Assembly (NCBI RefSeq): GCF_900102795.1 | Contig: NZ_FMWG01000002.1 | Span: 372,001-436,000, forward strand | DNA from: Epibacterium ulvae | GTDB lineage: Bacteria; Pseudomonadota; Alphaproteobacteria; Rhodobacterales; Rhodobacteraceae | DNA length: 64,000 bases | Direction: 5' to 3' | Shown: positions 28,558 through 37,759 of the stretch, in pieces | Layout: every line of letters starts with the position of its first letter | Position numbering within the stretch: the stretch's first letter is position 1 | Position numbers and translations under genes: made by a program | Notes under the pieces: model-generated | What the model saw: only the letters and a program-made list of their open reading frames with translations | What the model was told of the DNA's origin: nothing | Databases searched by the model: none

Positions 28558-29904
28558 TTAAGCGCCTGAATTACACGCGCCCAGATCGCCGCCCGCAAAC
28601 ATCGGGTGATCCGGCGCGTAAGAGACTTGGGCCGCAGGGGTCACTTCAACCACTTCGAGCAGGTCAAATTCGCTGGTTGGGTTTTCTTTACCACGCACCA
28701 CCAGAACGTCTTTGAAACATTGATGGTCTTCAGCGCGATACAATGTTGGACCATTGCCCAGACCATCAAATTCATAACCTTCCAGCGCTTCTACTACGGC
28801 GCAGGGGTTGAACGATCCTGCGCGTGCCACAGCATCTGCATAAAGCAGTGTCTGACAATAGACTGTGTGGGCAGCCTGACTGGGCGGGAAGCCGTATTTG
28901 GTGCCAAACGAGCGTACAAAGGCTTTTGAACCCTCATCCTGTAGCGTCCAGTGCCAGTTGGTTGACCCATGAATGCCCTTCACGTTCGCTCCGGCACCTT
29001 TTGCCATCAGACGAGAATAAAGCGGAACGACAATTTCAAAGTTTTTGCCGTTTACGACCTTGTCTCGCAGGCCAAATTGTACCGCATTGGTGAGAGAGTT
29101 CACCATGTTGCCACCGTAGTGGTTCAAAACCAAAACATCCGCACCAGAGTTCAGCACCGGAGCAATGTAGCTTGAGAAATCAGTCGCTGCGAGCGGTGTG
29201 CGAACTTTGTTGGTGGTCTGCCAACCCAGCGACTCTGTTGCGGCTGCAATGGATTCTTCTTGTGTCCAACCCCACGTGTAGTCCGCAGTCAGGTGGTAGG
29301 CCGTGCGATCGGTACCATACAGGTTTTTCAAAACTGGCGCGAGGGCAGCCCCTGACATGTAACCATTAAAGAAATGACGGAAGCCATTGGCTTTTTTGTC
29401 TTTCCCGGTCGTGTCGTTGGAGTGCGTGAGCCCGGCCATAAAGATAACGCCTGCTTCCTGACACAGGCCTTGGACCGCAATGGCAACACCAGAAGATGAC
29501 CCGCCTGTGATCATTACAGCGCCATCCTTTTCGATCATCGATTTGGCGGAGGCACGCGCAGCGTCAGATTTGGTTTGAGTGTCGCCAGTGACAAATTCAA
29601 TTTTCTTACCCAAGATACCGTTGCCCTGCAGGACCTTGGATGAAAACGTGTTCAGCATGCCGCCGTCGCCACCACCGTTTAGGTGCTCAACAGCAAGCTG
29701 ATATGCGCGCAATTCATCTGCGCCTTCATCGGCATATGGTCCGGTCTGTGGTACATTGAAACCCAGGGTGACGGTGCCGCCGGTTGGTTCATTGGTAAAG
29801 GCAGCTGCAGAGGACGCGGTGAAAATCGTTGGCAGAGCCAATCCAGCTGTACCCGCTGCGCCGGATTTCAGGACGCGACGGCGTGAAACTTCGCTTTTAG
29901 ACAT
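28558..29904 (-). CDS. ABC transporter substrate-binding protein, branched-chain amino acid/amide type, Tat-exported
   Basis: The protein has 448 residues from ATG 29904, which has GGGAG 10 bases upstream; an open frame to 29961 is unsupported. The N-terminus SEVSRRRVLKSGAAG is a twin-arginine signal, with cleavage near SSAAA-FT. A type I periplasmic binding fold (Peripla_BP_5/6) follows: LGFNVPQTGPYADEGADELR, VITGGSSSGVAIAV. It may bind amides, amino acids or short-chain acyl compounds; the ligand cannot be assigned. It is the first gene of the transporter operon, divergent from the ScfR-type regulator. Confidence 0.9.
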   Translation of the reverse strand: MSKSEVSRRRVLKSGAAGTAGLALPTIFTASSAAAFTNEPTGGTVTLGFNVPQTGPYADEGADELRAYQLAVEHLNGGGDGGMLNTFSSKVLQGNGILGKKIEFVTGDTQTKSDAARASAKSMIEKDGAVMITGGSSSGVAIAVQGLCQEAGVIFMAGLTHSNDTTGKDKKANGFRHFFNGYMSGAALAPVLKNLYGTDRTAYHLTADYTWGWTQEESIAAATESLGWQTTNKVRTPLAATDFSSYIAPVLNSGADVLVLNHYGGNMVNSLTNAVQFGLRDKVVNGKNFEIVVPLYSRLMAKGAGANVKGIHGSTNWHWTLQDEGSKAFVRSFGTKYGFPPSQAAHTVYCQTLLYADAVARAGSFNPCAVVEALEGYEFDGLGNGPTLYRAEDHQCFKDVLVVRGKENPTSEFDLLEVVEVTPAAQVSYAPDHPMFAGGDLGACNSGA

Positions 29905-30133
29905 TGAAAACTCCCTATTTTCAGGTTGTTCCGGGCTCCTCACTTCCCTGGAACACAGCACTTCTCGTGCAAGTCAATTATGCGCGAGGCCTGTAAAATT
30001 CTGCAATAAAACGCTTGCTATAAAGGATTATTCTGTAAACAACTGAACTGACTTCTGCGATTGGCTGTAAATTTTGTGATACTGCGTCGCAGAAAATACT
30101 TGGTAATTTTGCTTATGAATGGGGCGGCGCGCG

Positions 30134-31435
30134 ATGGCACGACAGATGTTAACCGGCAGTCGAATCCGGGAACGGCGAATGATGCTTGGTTTGCGCCAAA
30201 GCGACCTTGCACAGCGCGTAAGTATTTCACCTTCTTACTTGAATCTGATCGAACACAACCGGCGCAAAATCGGCGGAAAGCTTTTGGTAGACATCGCTGA
30301 GGTTCTCGGTGTTGAGCCGTCGTTGCTGACTGAAGGGGCTGAAGCGACGCTTTTGTCCAGCCTGCGCGAAGCGGGTGCTGATCAGTCCAATCCGATTGCG
30401 GAACTGGATCGAGTGGAAGAATTCGCAGGCCGATTTCCCGGATGGGCCGAAGTTTTGATGCGCAATCATGCCCGTATTGTGACGTTAGAGCGGCATGTGC
30501 AGACCCTCAGCGATCGTGTCACGCATGATCCACAACTCGCCTCTTCTCTGCATGAGATGTTGTCGACCGCGGCGGCCATTCGTTCCACTGCGGATATTTT
30601 GGTCGACAATAAGGATCTGGATGAAAGCTGGCTGGACCGGTTTCATCGGAACCTCAATGAAGATGCGCAGCGGCTGGCGGAAAGCAGCCGCGAACTGGTG
30701 TCTTTTCTGGATGAAAACAATGCGCAGGCAGGCGGCCCAGGTTTACCTGCAGATGAGGTGGACCGCTTTCTGAGCGACAATGGGTATCATTTCGCTACGC
30801 TTGAAACGGATGAGGAAACCGTTCTCGAAGTCATTGAAAACGCGCCCCAATTGCAGAGCCAGGCCGCACGCCAAATGGCGCAGCGTTTGCTTGTTCAATA
30901 TGTGAATGATGCCAGATTTATGCCTCTTGAAGAGATGTTGGCAGCAGTTGCAGAGTTTGGGGTCCAACCAGATCGTATTCAGGCCCGTTTTGGAGGGCGT
31001 ATCCAGCAAGTGCTGCGCCGCTTGGCCTGGTTGCCAGAAGATCGTTTGGGGCAAGAGGTTGGCCTGCTGATGTGTGATGCGTCAGGGGCGATTTTGCTGC
31101 ACAAACCTATTGGCGGATTTTCTGCGCCCAAATTTGGAGCAGCCTGTCCCTTGTGGCCAGTCTATCAGGCACTTGGTCAGCCACATGTCCCGCTCCATCA
31201 TGTGTTTCGGCAACATCACGGCCGTGGCGACGCTACGCTCGAAAGTTTTTCATACGCGTGGCAAGCTGGAGAAGCAGGCTTCGAACGGGATCCGCAGTTG
31301 CGCGCGGCGATGGTTTTGGTTGCAGCCCCAGAAACTACAAAAGCGCCAATAGATTTGGGCGTAACCTGCCGTTTATGCGATGCTGAACGCTGTACCGCGC
31401 GTCGTGAGCCATCGATTTTACGGGAAGGGTTTTGA
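30134..31435 (+). CDS. Short-chain fatty acyl-type XRE regulator (ScfR/RamB-like)
   Basis: The protein has 433 residues from ATG 30134 (MARQMLTGSRIRERR); ATG 30119 is an alternative. The N-terminal helix-turn-helix is LRQSDLAQRVSISPSYLNLIEHNRR (about 20-45). The rest is the C-terminal domain of the short-chain acyl regulator family, ending in a cysteine cluster TCRLCDAERCTARR that may bind metal or a thioester-type ligand. Known relatives control glyoxylate, propionate or acetate metabolism. It is divergent from the Tat-exported binding-protein gene, 230 bases apart, and may control that transporter. Confidence 0.88.
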   Translation: MARQMLTGSRIRERRMMLGLRQSDLAQRVSISPSYLNLIEHNRRKIGGKLLVDIAEVLGVEPSLLTEGAEATLLSSLREAGADQSNPIAELDRVEEFAGRFPGWAEVLMRNHARIVTLERHVQTLSDRVTHDPQLASSLHEMLSTAAAIRSTADILVDNKDLDESWLDRFHRNLNEDAQRLAESSRELVSFLDENNAQAGGPGLPADEVDRFLSDNGYHFATLETDEETVLEVIENAPQLQSQAARQMAQRLLVQYVNDARFMPLEEMLAAVAEFGVQPDRIQARFGGRIQQVLRRLAWLPEDRLGQEVGLLMCDASGAILLHKPIGGFSAPKFGAACPLWPVYQALGQPHVPLHHVFRQHHGRGDATLESFSYAWQAGEAGFERDPQLRAAMVLVAAPETTKAPIDLGVTCRLCDAERCTARREPSILREGF

Positions 31436-31525
31436 CAGAAGCTAAACCCGTGTCATAGGTTCATCCTTGTTGCCTTTGGGGAGAAGGCGGCCATGTGGGA
31501 ACAATTCAGGGAGGGATTGTCACCG

Positions 31526-31918
31526 ATGAGCAGACATGTGGTGTTGGTTGAAGACGAACCCAATATTACTGAGGCGATCCGCTTTTTGCTAACGCGAGAC
31601 GGCTGGGAGGTAGACACACACGCTGATGGCGCATCCGCAACGGCAGTGATCCAATCGGCGCAGCCAGATCTGGTCATACTGGATTTGATGTTGCCGGGCA
31701 AAGATGGTCTCGAAATCGTCCGGGAATTACGAGATTGCGAAACCATGCAGGCACTGCCGATTCTGATGCTGACTGCGCGTGGTCAGATGAAAGATCGTGA
31801 ACGAGCAGAAAAGGCAGGGGTCACGCGGTTTATGACAAAACCGTTCTCAAATCGAGAGGTTTTGACAGCTGTGCGTGATCTTCATGCGCAGGCCAATCAA
31901 ATAGAGGCCAATCGATGA
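31526..31918 (+). CDS. Single-domain response regulator (CheY-like)
   Basis: The protein has 130 residues: one receiver domain with the acidic pair in VEDEP, the phosphoacceptor Asp53 in ILDLMLPGKDG, the Thr/Ala switch in LMLTARG and Lys in FMTKPFSN. There is no output domain. ATG 31526 follows an AGGGAGGG ribosome site; the frame from 31493 is not needed. It overlaps the next gene by 4 bases, and the cognate kinase is probably the transporter-domain histidine kinase encoded two genes on. Confidence 0.9.
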   Translation: MSRHVVLVEDEPNITEAIRFLLTRDGWEVDTHADGASATAVIQSAQPDLVILDLMLPGKDGLEIVRELRDCETMQALPILMLTARGQMKDRERAEKAGVTRFMTKPFSNREVLTAVRDLHAQANQIEANR

Positions 31919-32259
31919 CGGCCCCGGACAGTGATCTGATTCATGCTGAGGGTCGCATTGGGCCGTCTTTTGTCAATCAGCGTACCTATCGGCGGCGGCG
32001 GTTGATGGATATGGCACGGCTTTTGCCACTGTTGGGGATCGTGCTATTGATGATCCCGCTCTTGTGGTCTGCTGCAGACGATGCGGATCCAGTAAATATG
32101 TCTGACGCTTTTGTTTATATCTACGTTGTGTGGGGCGGGCTGATCGCCCTGAGCCTGTTGTTCACATGGGCCATTCGGCGTTGGGCCCAGCATTGGACAA
32201 CCGAGCCAACTGGCAAGCCGGAAACGCCATCCGTGCCGCACCATCCGTCAGAGCTCTAA
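31915..32259 (+). CDS. Small membrane protein between response regulator and kinase
   Basis: The protein has 114 residues with two transmembrane helices (LLPLLGIVLLMIPLLWSAA at about residue 38 and YIYVVWGGLIALSLLFTWAI at about 67) between charged ends. Family not recognised. It overlaps the receiver gene by 4 bases (ATGA) and the kinase gene by 1 base (TAATG), so it is translated with the two-component pair. A similar small protein sits before SSS-type kinases in other bacteria, suggesting a role in the same signalling or transport unit. Confidence 0.75.
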   Translation: MTAPDSDLIHAEGRIGPSFVNQRTYRRRRLMDMARLLPLLGIVLLMIPLLWSAADDADPVNMSDAFVYIYVVWGGLIALSLLFTWAIRRWAQHWTTEPTGKPETPSVPHHPSEL

Positions 32260-34931
32260 TGGCGTCTTTAAATGCGTTGATCTTGGTGTGCCTGCTTTAT
32301 GTCGCACTGCTGTTCGGTGTTGCTTTTCTTGCGGATCGCGCAGCGCTTCAAGGTCGCAGCGGAAAGTGGATGAAATCACCACTGATCTATACGCTGTCCT
32401 TGTCGATCTATTGCACGGGCTGGACATTTTATGGCGCCGTTGGATATGCGGCACGTTCTGGTCTGGAGTTTGCGACGATCTATCTTGGCCCGACGCTGAT
32501 CATGATCAGTTGGTGGTGGGGGCTGCGAAAGCTTGTGCGCGTTGGCCGCAGTCAACGCATCACCTCAATCGCAGATCTGCTTTCGGCGCGGTACGGTAAG
32601 TCAAATGCGCTTGCGATCTGTATTACGCTGCTCGCGGTGGTATCCACGACGCCATATATCGCGTTACAACTTCAGTCGATTACGCTCTCGTTTGAAATTT
32701 TTGCGGATGCGGATCCGACAAGCGGTTTTAGCGAACAAAATACTGTATTCTGGGTTGCCTGCGGTCTTGCTGCTTTTGCTATTCTGTTTGGGACGCGAAA
32801 CTTAAACGCCAATGAACGCCACCATGGAGTGGTGACTGCGGTGGCACTAGAAGCTGTGGTAAAACTGGTCGCGCTTCTTGCCGTTGGTATTTTTGTGGTT
32901 TGGGGGATCGCAGGCGGGGTTGAGGCGACGCTTGCGCAGATAGATGCCTCTGCGATTGGCGCATGGCAGGTTATGCCGGGCCGATGGACCACAACTCTCT
33001 TTCTCGCAGCGGCAGCTTTTATTTGTTTGCCGCGTATGTTTCAGGTGATGGTGGTGGAGAATGTAGATGAGCGGCACCTGAAACTCGCCTCATGGGCGTT
33101 TCCGCTATATCTCTTGTTGATATCTCTCTTTGTGGTGCCGATAGCTGCGGTTGGCCTTCATGTGCTGCCCGATGGGGCCAATCCTGATCTTTTTGTCTTG
33201 GCTATCCCGATGCATCAGGGGCAAGACGCGCTGGCAATGCTTGTCTTTTTGGGCGGGTTCTCTTCAGCGACATCTATGGTGATCGTGGCTGCAATGGCGC
33301 TTTCTACGATGATGTCGAACCATATCGTTATGCCTTACTGGCTGCGCTATCGTAGCAGTCGTGTGTCCGTCTCAGGAGACGTGCGTAACGTTGTCTTGAT
33401 CGCGCGACGTCTCTCTATCGCGGCTATCATGGGGCTTGGTTATCTTTATTATGTTCTGTCTGGTGGAGGAACTGCGCTTGCGACAATTGGGCTTGTGGCG
33501 TTTGCAGGTGTTTCGCAGCTTTTGCCAGCATTGGTCGGCGGTTTGTTCTGGCGGGGAGCGACACGCAATGGGGCGCTTGCTGGGATCACAATTGGCTTTG
33601 TGATTTGGGTTTACAGCCTCTTGCTCCCGGCTCTTGGTGACGGGTTGTTGCCTGCGGATGTGATGGAGCAGGGGCCTTGGGGCGTGGGGTGGCTGCGCCC
33701 GCAAGCACTGTTTGGGCTGCATAGCTTGGATCCGATCGTACATGCCGCATTTTGGTCGCTTGGTAGCAATACGCTTATTTTTTGCCTTGTGTCGCTGATG
33801 AGCTTTCCAAGCCCGATAGAGCGTTTACAAGGCGCGCAGTTTGTACATGTGTTTGAGCATTCGACTGGTCCAAGGGGCTGGACGGGATCGGTTGCGCAGG
33901 CGGAAGATTTAATGGTGATGTCTCAACGGATCTTGGGCGCCAGCGAAGCACAGGCGTTCTTTGATGATGAGCGGAACCGCCAAGGGGTCCGCGGAGGCTT
34001 GCCCGAACCTACGCCCGGGTTTTTAGAACGGCTTGAACGGGAACTGAGTGCTTCGATAGGAGCTGCAGCCGCGCACGCGATGATCGGGCAGATTGTCGGA
34101 GGTTCATCTGTATCGGTTGAAGATCTGATGGCTGTTGCAGATGAAACGGCCCAGATTTTGGAATATTCAAGTAAATTGGAAACACAGTCTACGGAACTTG
34201 CCGATACTGCGCGGCAATTGCGTGACAGCAATGAAAAGCTCACACAGATTTCTGCGCAGAAAGATGCGTTTCTGAGCCAGGTCAGTCATGAATTACGCAC
34301 TCCGATGACCTCTATTCGCGCGTTTTCTGAAATTCTGCGTGACGTGGAGCAGATGCAAGAGGCGGATCAGAAACGTTACGCAGCAATCATTCACGATGAA
34401 AGCCTGCGGCTGACCCGACTTCTAGATGACATATTGGATCTAAGTGTTCTCGAACATGGGCAAGTACAGCTTAATCTACGGTCAGTGGTACTGGCGGACG
34501 TTCTGACACGGGCGCAGGCAACTGCCTTGACTGGAATTGCTCAACCAATCGACGTAAAACGCGATGGCGATCGGGAAGAGATCAAGCTTTTCACTGATGC
34601 CGACCGACTGGCGCAGGTCTTTATAAACATAATTACCAACGCCCAAAAATACTGCGATGCAGAAAAGCCAGTGCTCAAGATTTCAGTGATGCATACAACA
34701 GATTGGATTCACATTGATTTCATTGACAACGGTAAGGGCATCGATAAAGAGCAGAGCCAGTTGGTTTTTGAAAAATTCTCACGTATTCGACCTGAAAATG
34801 CAGGCGGCGCAGGGCTGGGACTTGCGATCTGTCGCGAGGTTATGCAGCGTTTAAACGGTGAGATTGAGTATTTTGCTCATACAACAGGCAGTTGTTTCCG
34901 AGTATCTGTGCCAATACATCAAGAAATATGA
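32259..34931 (+). CDS. Sodium:solute symporter-domain sensor histidine kinase
   Basis: The protein has 890 residues from ATG 32259 in the TAATG overlap; the longer frame from 32130 overlaps the previous gene. Residues up to about 540 are a sodium:solute symporter (SLC5/PutP-like) domain with about 13 helices, including FASVSQLLPALVGGLFWRGATRNG-type sequence near 410. A linker and coiled coil follow, then DHp with SHELRTPM (His677) and an HATPase domain with FIDNGKGI and GAGLGLAICREV. It is CbrA/CrbS-like. The phosphoryl partner is likely the single-domain receiver upstream. Confidence 0.92.
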   Translation: MASLNALILVCLLYVALLFGVAFLADRAALQGRSGKWMKSPLIYTLSLSIYCTGWTFYGAVGYAARSGLEFATIYLGPTLIMISWWWGLRKLVRVGRSQRITSIADLLSARYGKSNALAICITLLAVVSTTPYIALQLQSITLSFEIFADADPTSGFSEQNTVFWVACGLAAFAILFGTRNLNANERHHGVVTAVALEAVVKLVALLAVGIFVVWGIAGGVEATLAQIDASAIGAWQVMPGRWTTTLFLAAAAFICLPRMFQVMVVENVDERHLKLASWAFPLYLLLISLFVVPIAAVGLHVLPDGANPDLFVLAIPMHQGQDALAMLVFLGGFSSATSMVIVAAMALSTMMSNHIVMPYWLRYRSSRVSVSGDVRNVVLIARRLSIAAIMGLGYLYYVLSGGGTALATIGLVAFAGVSQLLPALVGGLFWRGATRNGALAGITIGFVIWVYSLLLPALGDGLLPADVMEQGPWGVGWLRPQALFGLHSLDPIVHAAFWSLGSNTLIFCLVSLMSFPSPIERLQGAQFVHVFEHSTGPRGWTGSVAQAEDLMVMSQRILGASEAQAFFDDERNRQGVRGGLPEPTPGFLERLERELSASIGAAAAHAMIGQIVGGSSVSVEDLMAVADETAQILEYSSKLETQSTELADTARQLRDSNEKLTQISAQKDAFLSQVSHELRTPMTSIRAFSEILRDVEQMQEADQKRYAAIIHDESLRLTRLLDDILDLSVLEHGQVQLNLRSVVLADVLTRAQATALTGIAQPIDVKRDGDREEIKLFTDADRLAQVFINIITNAQKYCDAEKPVLKISVMHTTDWIHIDFIDNGKGIDKEQSQLVFEKFSRIRPENAGGAGLGLAICREVMQRLNGEIEYFAHTTGSCFRVSVPIHQEI

Positions 34932-35017
34932 TTTCCGCACGGGTCGTAAAGATCTTGGTAACCACCTCAGTTTAAAACGAATTCCGAAGGGGCACGAACA
35001 GGTGCAGGCTGGAATCT

Positions 35018-36250
35018 ATGGCAGAAACTGATAAGGCAGATGAAACGGGTGGTGCAGGCAATGTACTGGCACGTAAACTGGCTGCCACAAAGGATGGTAC
35101 TGGTGGCCTCAGCGGATCGCTGATGCTACGCGCATTGCGCAGGTCTTTGGCCCGTGCGGCCACAGACCTATGTGAGTTGCCGCTTGGGGTCATTGCTGCA
35201 CGCCAGTGTCAAAGCATACCGGAAGATCTGCCAGATCATCTTGATGACTCGCACTTGCTTATCTTGCTTGACGGTCCGGATAACAGCATTGGTGCTGCGT
35301 CACTGGATGCGGCTCTTGTGACGGCGCTTATTCAGCAGCAGACCATGGGGCAGGTGCTCAGCTCTGGTTCGCAAGAACGCAATTACACACAAACGGACGC
35401 CGCTATGATGGCGGAATTTTTGGAAACGAGCCTTTCAAAAGTCACAACCGTTTTACAAGATGAGCCCGAGCGCAAGATCTTTGATGGCTACAAGTTTGGC
35501 GCACAGATCGAAGAAGTGCGAAAACTGGTTTTGACGCTTGAAGCCGAAGATTATCGCATTATCCGCGTCAATGTAGATCTGGCTGGTGGTCAGATGCAGG
35601 GCGAATTGGTGCTGATCTTGCCTGAGCCGCAACCCGATAGTGACGATGCGCTGAGCGGCGAGGGATTGTCGCTGGCGGCGAGCATGGGATCAATGCGTGC
35701 AGAATTGAGCGCGGTTCTCTGTAAAATGCGTGTTCCACTGAATGAGCTCTCAGCCTTGAATGTTGGTGATATGCTGCCTTTGGATCAGGCATTTCTGTAT
35801 GAAACTGATATGCAGACCATTTCAGGGCAATCAATTGTACAAGGTCGTTTAGGGCAGATGAATGGGGCACGTGCTGTACGTATGAATGTCCCCAAAACCA
35901 AACTGGTTTCTGATTTGGACGATACATCGGCCTTTGGAGATGGTATCGGTGTAGGGGCTGCATTACCCGCGGATGAGCCACCGACATTGGATTTGGAGAT
36001 TGCAGCACAAGGTTTGCAGGATCCAATGGAGATGGGCGGTGATCTTGCTGGTGGTCTGGATGCGCTAGGCGGTGATCTTGCGAGTGAAATCACTGATGAT
36101 CTCTCTGGTGGCCTTGACGGGCTCGCAGATGATTTGATGGCCGACCTTGGTGATTTGCCGCCGTTGGAAGGGGGGCTTGGTGATCTTTCCACGGATGAGG
36201 CCGCTCTTGAGATCACCGAACTGGCTGGACTGGACAGTCTCGAAACCTAA
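35018..36250 (+). CDS. FliM/FliN family motor-switch-like protein with acidic repeat tail
   Basis: The protein has 410 residues. Residues of about 30-220 resemble the FliM middle domain, and about 225-310 form a SpoA/FliN-type domain (LCKMRVPLNELSALNVGDMLPL, GRLGQMNGARAVRM). The C-terminal 80 residues are a low-complexity acidic tail built on repeated GGDLAGGLD/GLADDLMADLGDL units. No other flagellar gene is nearby, and the CheY-binding N-terminal peptide of normal FliM is not evident. It is on the same strand as the CheY-like and kinase genes. Confidence 0.78.
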   Translation: MAETDKADETGGAGNVLARKLAATKDGTGGLSGSLMLRALRRSLARAATDLCELPLGVIAARQCQSIPEDLPDHLDDSHLLILLDGPDNSIGAASLDAALVTALIQQQTMGQVLSSGSQERNYTQTDAAMMAEFLETSLSKVTTVLQDEPERKIFDGYKFGAQIEEVRKLVLTLEAEDYRIIRVNVDLAGGQMQGELVLILPEPQPDSDDALSGEGLSLAASMGSMRAELSAVLCKMRVPLNELSALNVGDMLPLDQAFLYETDMQTISGQSIVQGRLGQMNGARAVRMNVPKTKLVSDLDDTSAFGDGIGVGAALPADEPPTLDLEIAAQGLQDPMEMGGDLAGGLDALGGDLASEITDDLSGGLDGLADDLMADLGDLPPLEGGLGDLSTDEAALEITELAGLDSLET

Positions 36251-36264
36251 TGGCCTGCCACATC

Positions 36265-36306
36265 AAAACTCGGACAGAAGGCTGGTAAAACGTCGCCTTG
36301 TCCGAG
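36265..36306 (-). terminator. Hairpin terminator between the FliM-like and TIGR01244 genes
   Basis: The stem CTCGGAC/GTCCGAG is extended by AAGGC/GCCTT after a small bulge. On the minus strand it is followed by TTTTG, so it best serves the TIGR01244 gene; it may also stop transcription from the FliM-like gene. Confidence 0.65.
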
Positions 36307-36312
36307 GTGAAG

Positions 36313-36741
36313 TTATCTTTGGCTGGCTAAATTTTGAAGCGTTGGGCGCAGCCCTTCCAGATCATACCCGGCCTCAGACGTTGTAGCGAGAATCTCATCC
36401 GCACTTAGGGTTTCAGCTTCAGCGAGCGCCCAAACAACAGAGCAACGGGTCCCAGACGCGCAGTATGCCAGAACCGGGCCAGGGCAGTTTTCATAAAGCG
36501 CACGTTGCTGCGCAACATTGACAGCATTCATGGTTTGATGGGTCAGCGCAAGCTCTTCAAATTGTAGGCCTGCTGCTTCTACCGCTGCACGCAACGAGGC
36601 CGCCTGATGACTTGGAGGAACCTCTACATCCGGGCGGTTACATATAACCGTTTTGTATCCAGCCGCTACAATCGCGGGCACATCGTCAACCGAAATTTGC
36701 GGAGAGACTGAGTAGCGGGGGGTAAGTGTACGTGCATCCAT
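36313..36741 (-). CDS. TIGR01244/DUF442 sulfur transferase or phosphatase-like protein
   Basis: The protein has 142 residues from ATG 36741 (an ATG at 36747 is equally possible; neither has a strong ribosome site). The fold is that of cysteine phosphatases and rhodanese-like proteins: VICNRPDVEVP, then the active-site loop CASGTRC (Cys94, Cys100). Related domains are fused to Blh-type beta-lactamase-like hydrolases in sulfide-handling proteins. No neighbour explains the substrate. Confidence 0.82.
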   Translation of the reverse strand: MDARTLTPRYSVSPQISVDDVPAIVAAGYKTVICNRPDVEVPPSHQAASLRAAVEAAGLQFEELALTHQTMNAVNVAQQRALYENCPGPVLAYCASGTRCSVVWALAEAETLSADEILATTSEAGYDLEGLRPTLQNLASQR

Positions 36742-37102
36742 GAGCATCTGTTTACGCGTTTGTTGAAAGGGGGTCCAGTTGCAACAGACACAGTATGCGA
36801 GAACATGTCATTCTCGCACTGAAAGTGCGAAATCACATTCAAACATCGATGAAATTCTTTGCAGTTGAGACGTTGAATTGTGCAATTTTCGCTGTCTTTG
36901 AACAATTGGAACGAACTGGCTCAAAATTCAGCAAAACGTCCAATAAAACATAGGGTAAGGCGAAAATCTTACTTGTTCTTCTCTGTGCTTTCCATGTTGA
37001 ATAGGTGCAATCGCTCAGTTCATTTGCAATGAGCATAATGCAGCACAGTTGCTTTACATTAAATGAGTGATCGGCCTGAAAAAGAGTGGAGGGAGGACAC
37101 TT
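36742..37102. other. Intergenic gap of about 360 bases without a recognised gene
   Basis: The stretch is AT-richer than its neighbours. Short open frames on the minus strand look like non-coding shadows. It should hold the promoters of the two flanking genes, which diverge. No clear hairpin, repeat or RNA gene was recognised. Confidence 0.5.
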
Positions 37103-37318
37103 ATGACCACCAATGAACTACTCACCGCAGCTGAGACGCTGGAACGCAAGATCCTGTCCGTGACCGAAGATGGACGACTTGGATTTCATACCGAGTATCA
37201 GGATATTTTGCGACGCATTCGCGCAGGCGGCGCAAGCGTCCCTCAGCGTCTACGCAGGTTGGAACAAAATCTTGCGGAACAAGCCGCAGAGCAGATGTTT
37301 GATAACATGCCAATCTGA
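37103..37318 (+). CDS. Small conserved-looking protein of unknown function
   Basis: The protein has 71 residues. ATG 37103 is preceded by a very strong ribosome site (GGAGGGAGG, 8 bases away), which supports real coding. The sequence is soluble and helical, with an N-terminal LLTAAETLERKILSVTEDGR and a C-terminal LRRLEQNLAEQAAEQMFDN coiled-coil-like part. No family recognised. It lacks a signal or membrane helix. Confidence 0.65.
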   Translation: MTTNELLTAAETLERKILSVTEDGRLGFHTEYQDILRRIRAGGASVPQRLRRLEQNLAEQAAEQMFDNMPI

Positions 37319-37379
37319 GAATTGACTGCTCATCCGCTCTACGCCTCAGGGCGAACAACCGTGTAAGATGTTTTCTAGT

Positions 37380-37598
37380 TTATGTCAGAAATAGACCTAG
37401 CATCACTAAGATAAGACCAAAAACAGATAGAAATAGCGTTCCTAGATTGTAGGGAATAAGAGCTTGAACCTCAGTGCGCAAATCGTCGTCGCTGAGGTTC
37501 TTACGTTTCGCTTGAGCGACTTTGAAAATGCACCAGAACAGGCCTAGCATTCCGGCCAACGTCATAGCGGTTCCGATCCAGACCAGACTTTGCAGCAT
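37380..37598 (-). CDS. Small two-helix membrane protein
   Basis: The protein has 72 residues from ATG 37598, with AAGGAA 9 bases upstream; the frame upstream to 37658 is not supported. Helix 1 is SLVWIGTAMTLAGMLGLFWC and helix 2 is GTLFLSVFGLILVMLGLFL, joined by a charged cytoplasmic loop with KRKNLSDDDLR. This looks like a conserved Roseobacter small membrane protein; no function is known. It is convergent with the preceding 71-residue gene. Confidence 0.7.
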   Translation of the reverse strand: MLQSLVWIGTAMTLAGMLGLFWCIFKVAQAKRKNLSDDDLRTEVQALIPYNLGTLFLSVFGLILVMLGLFLT

Positions 37599-37759
37599 AA
37601 GTGCGTTCCTTCGTGTAAATCTTAGCCCTGCGTTACGCGGTCTGAGCACACATCGCAAGCAATTTAGATTCCGCGTTCATCGGCTATTGCGATGGTCGGG
37701 AGCCACCTGTATCTGCGAAGCTGGAATTTTCACTGAGCAGTGTGTGAACGGAGCCGAAG

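Noticed and set aside
32130-32258. Longer N-terminus for the SSS-type kinase
   Set aside because: It overlaps the small membrane protein gene and lacks hydrophobicity; the TAATG junction at 32259 gives the first transmembrane helix at once.
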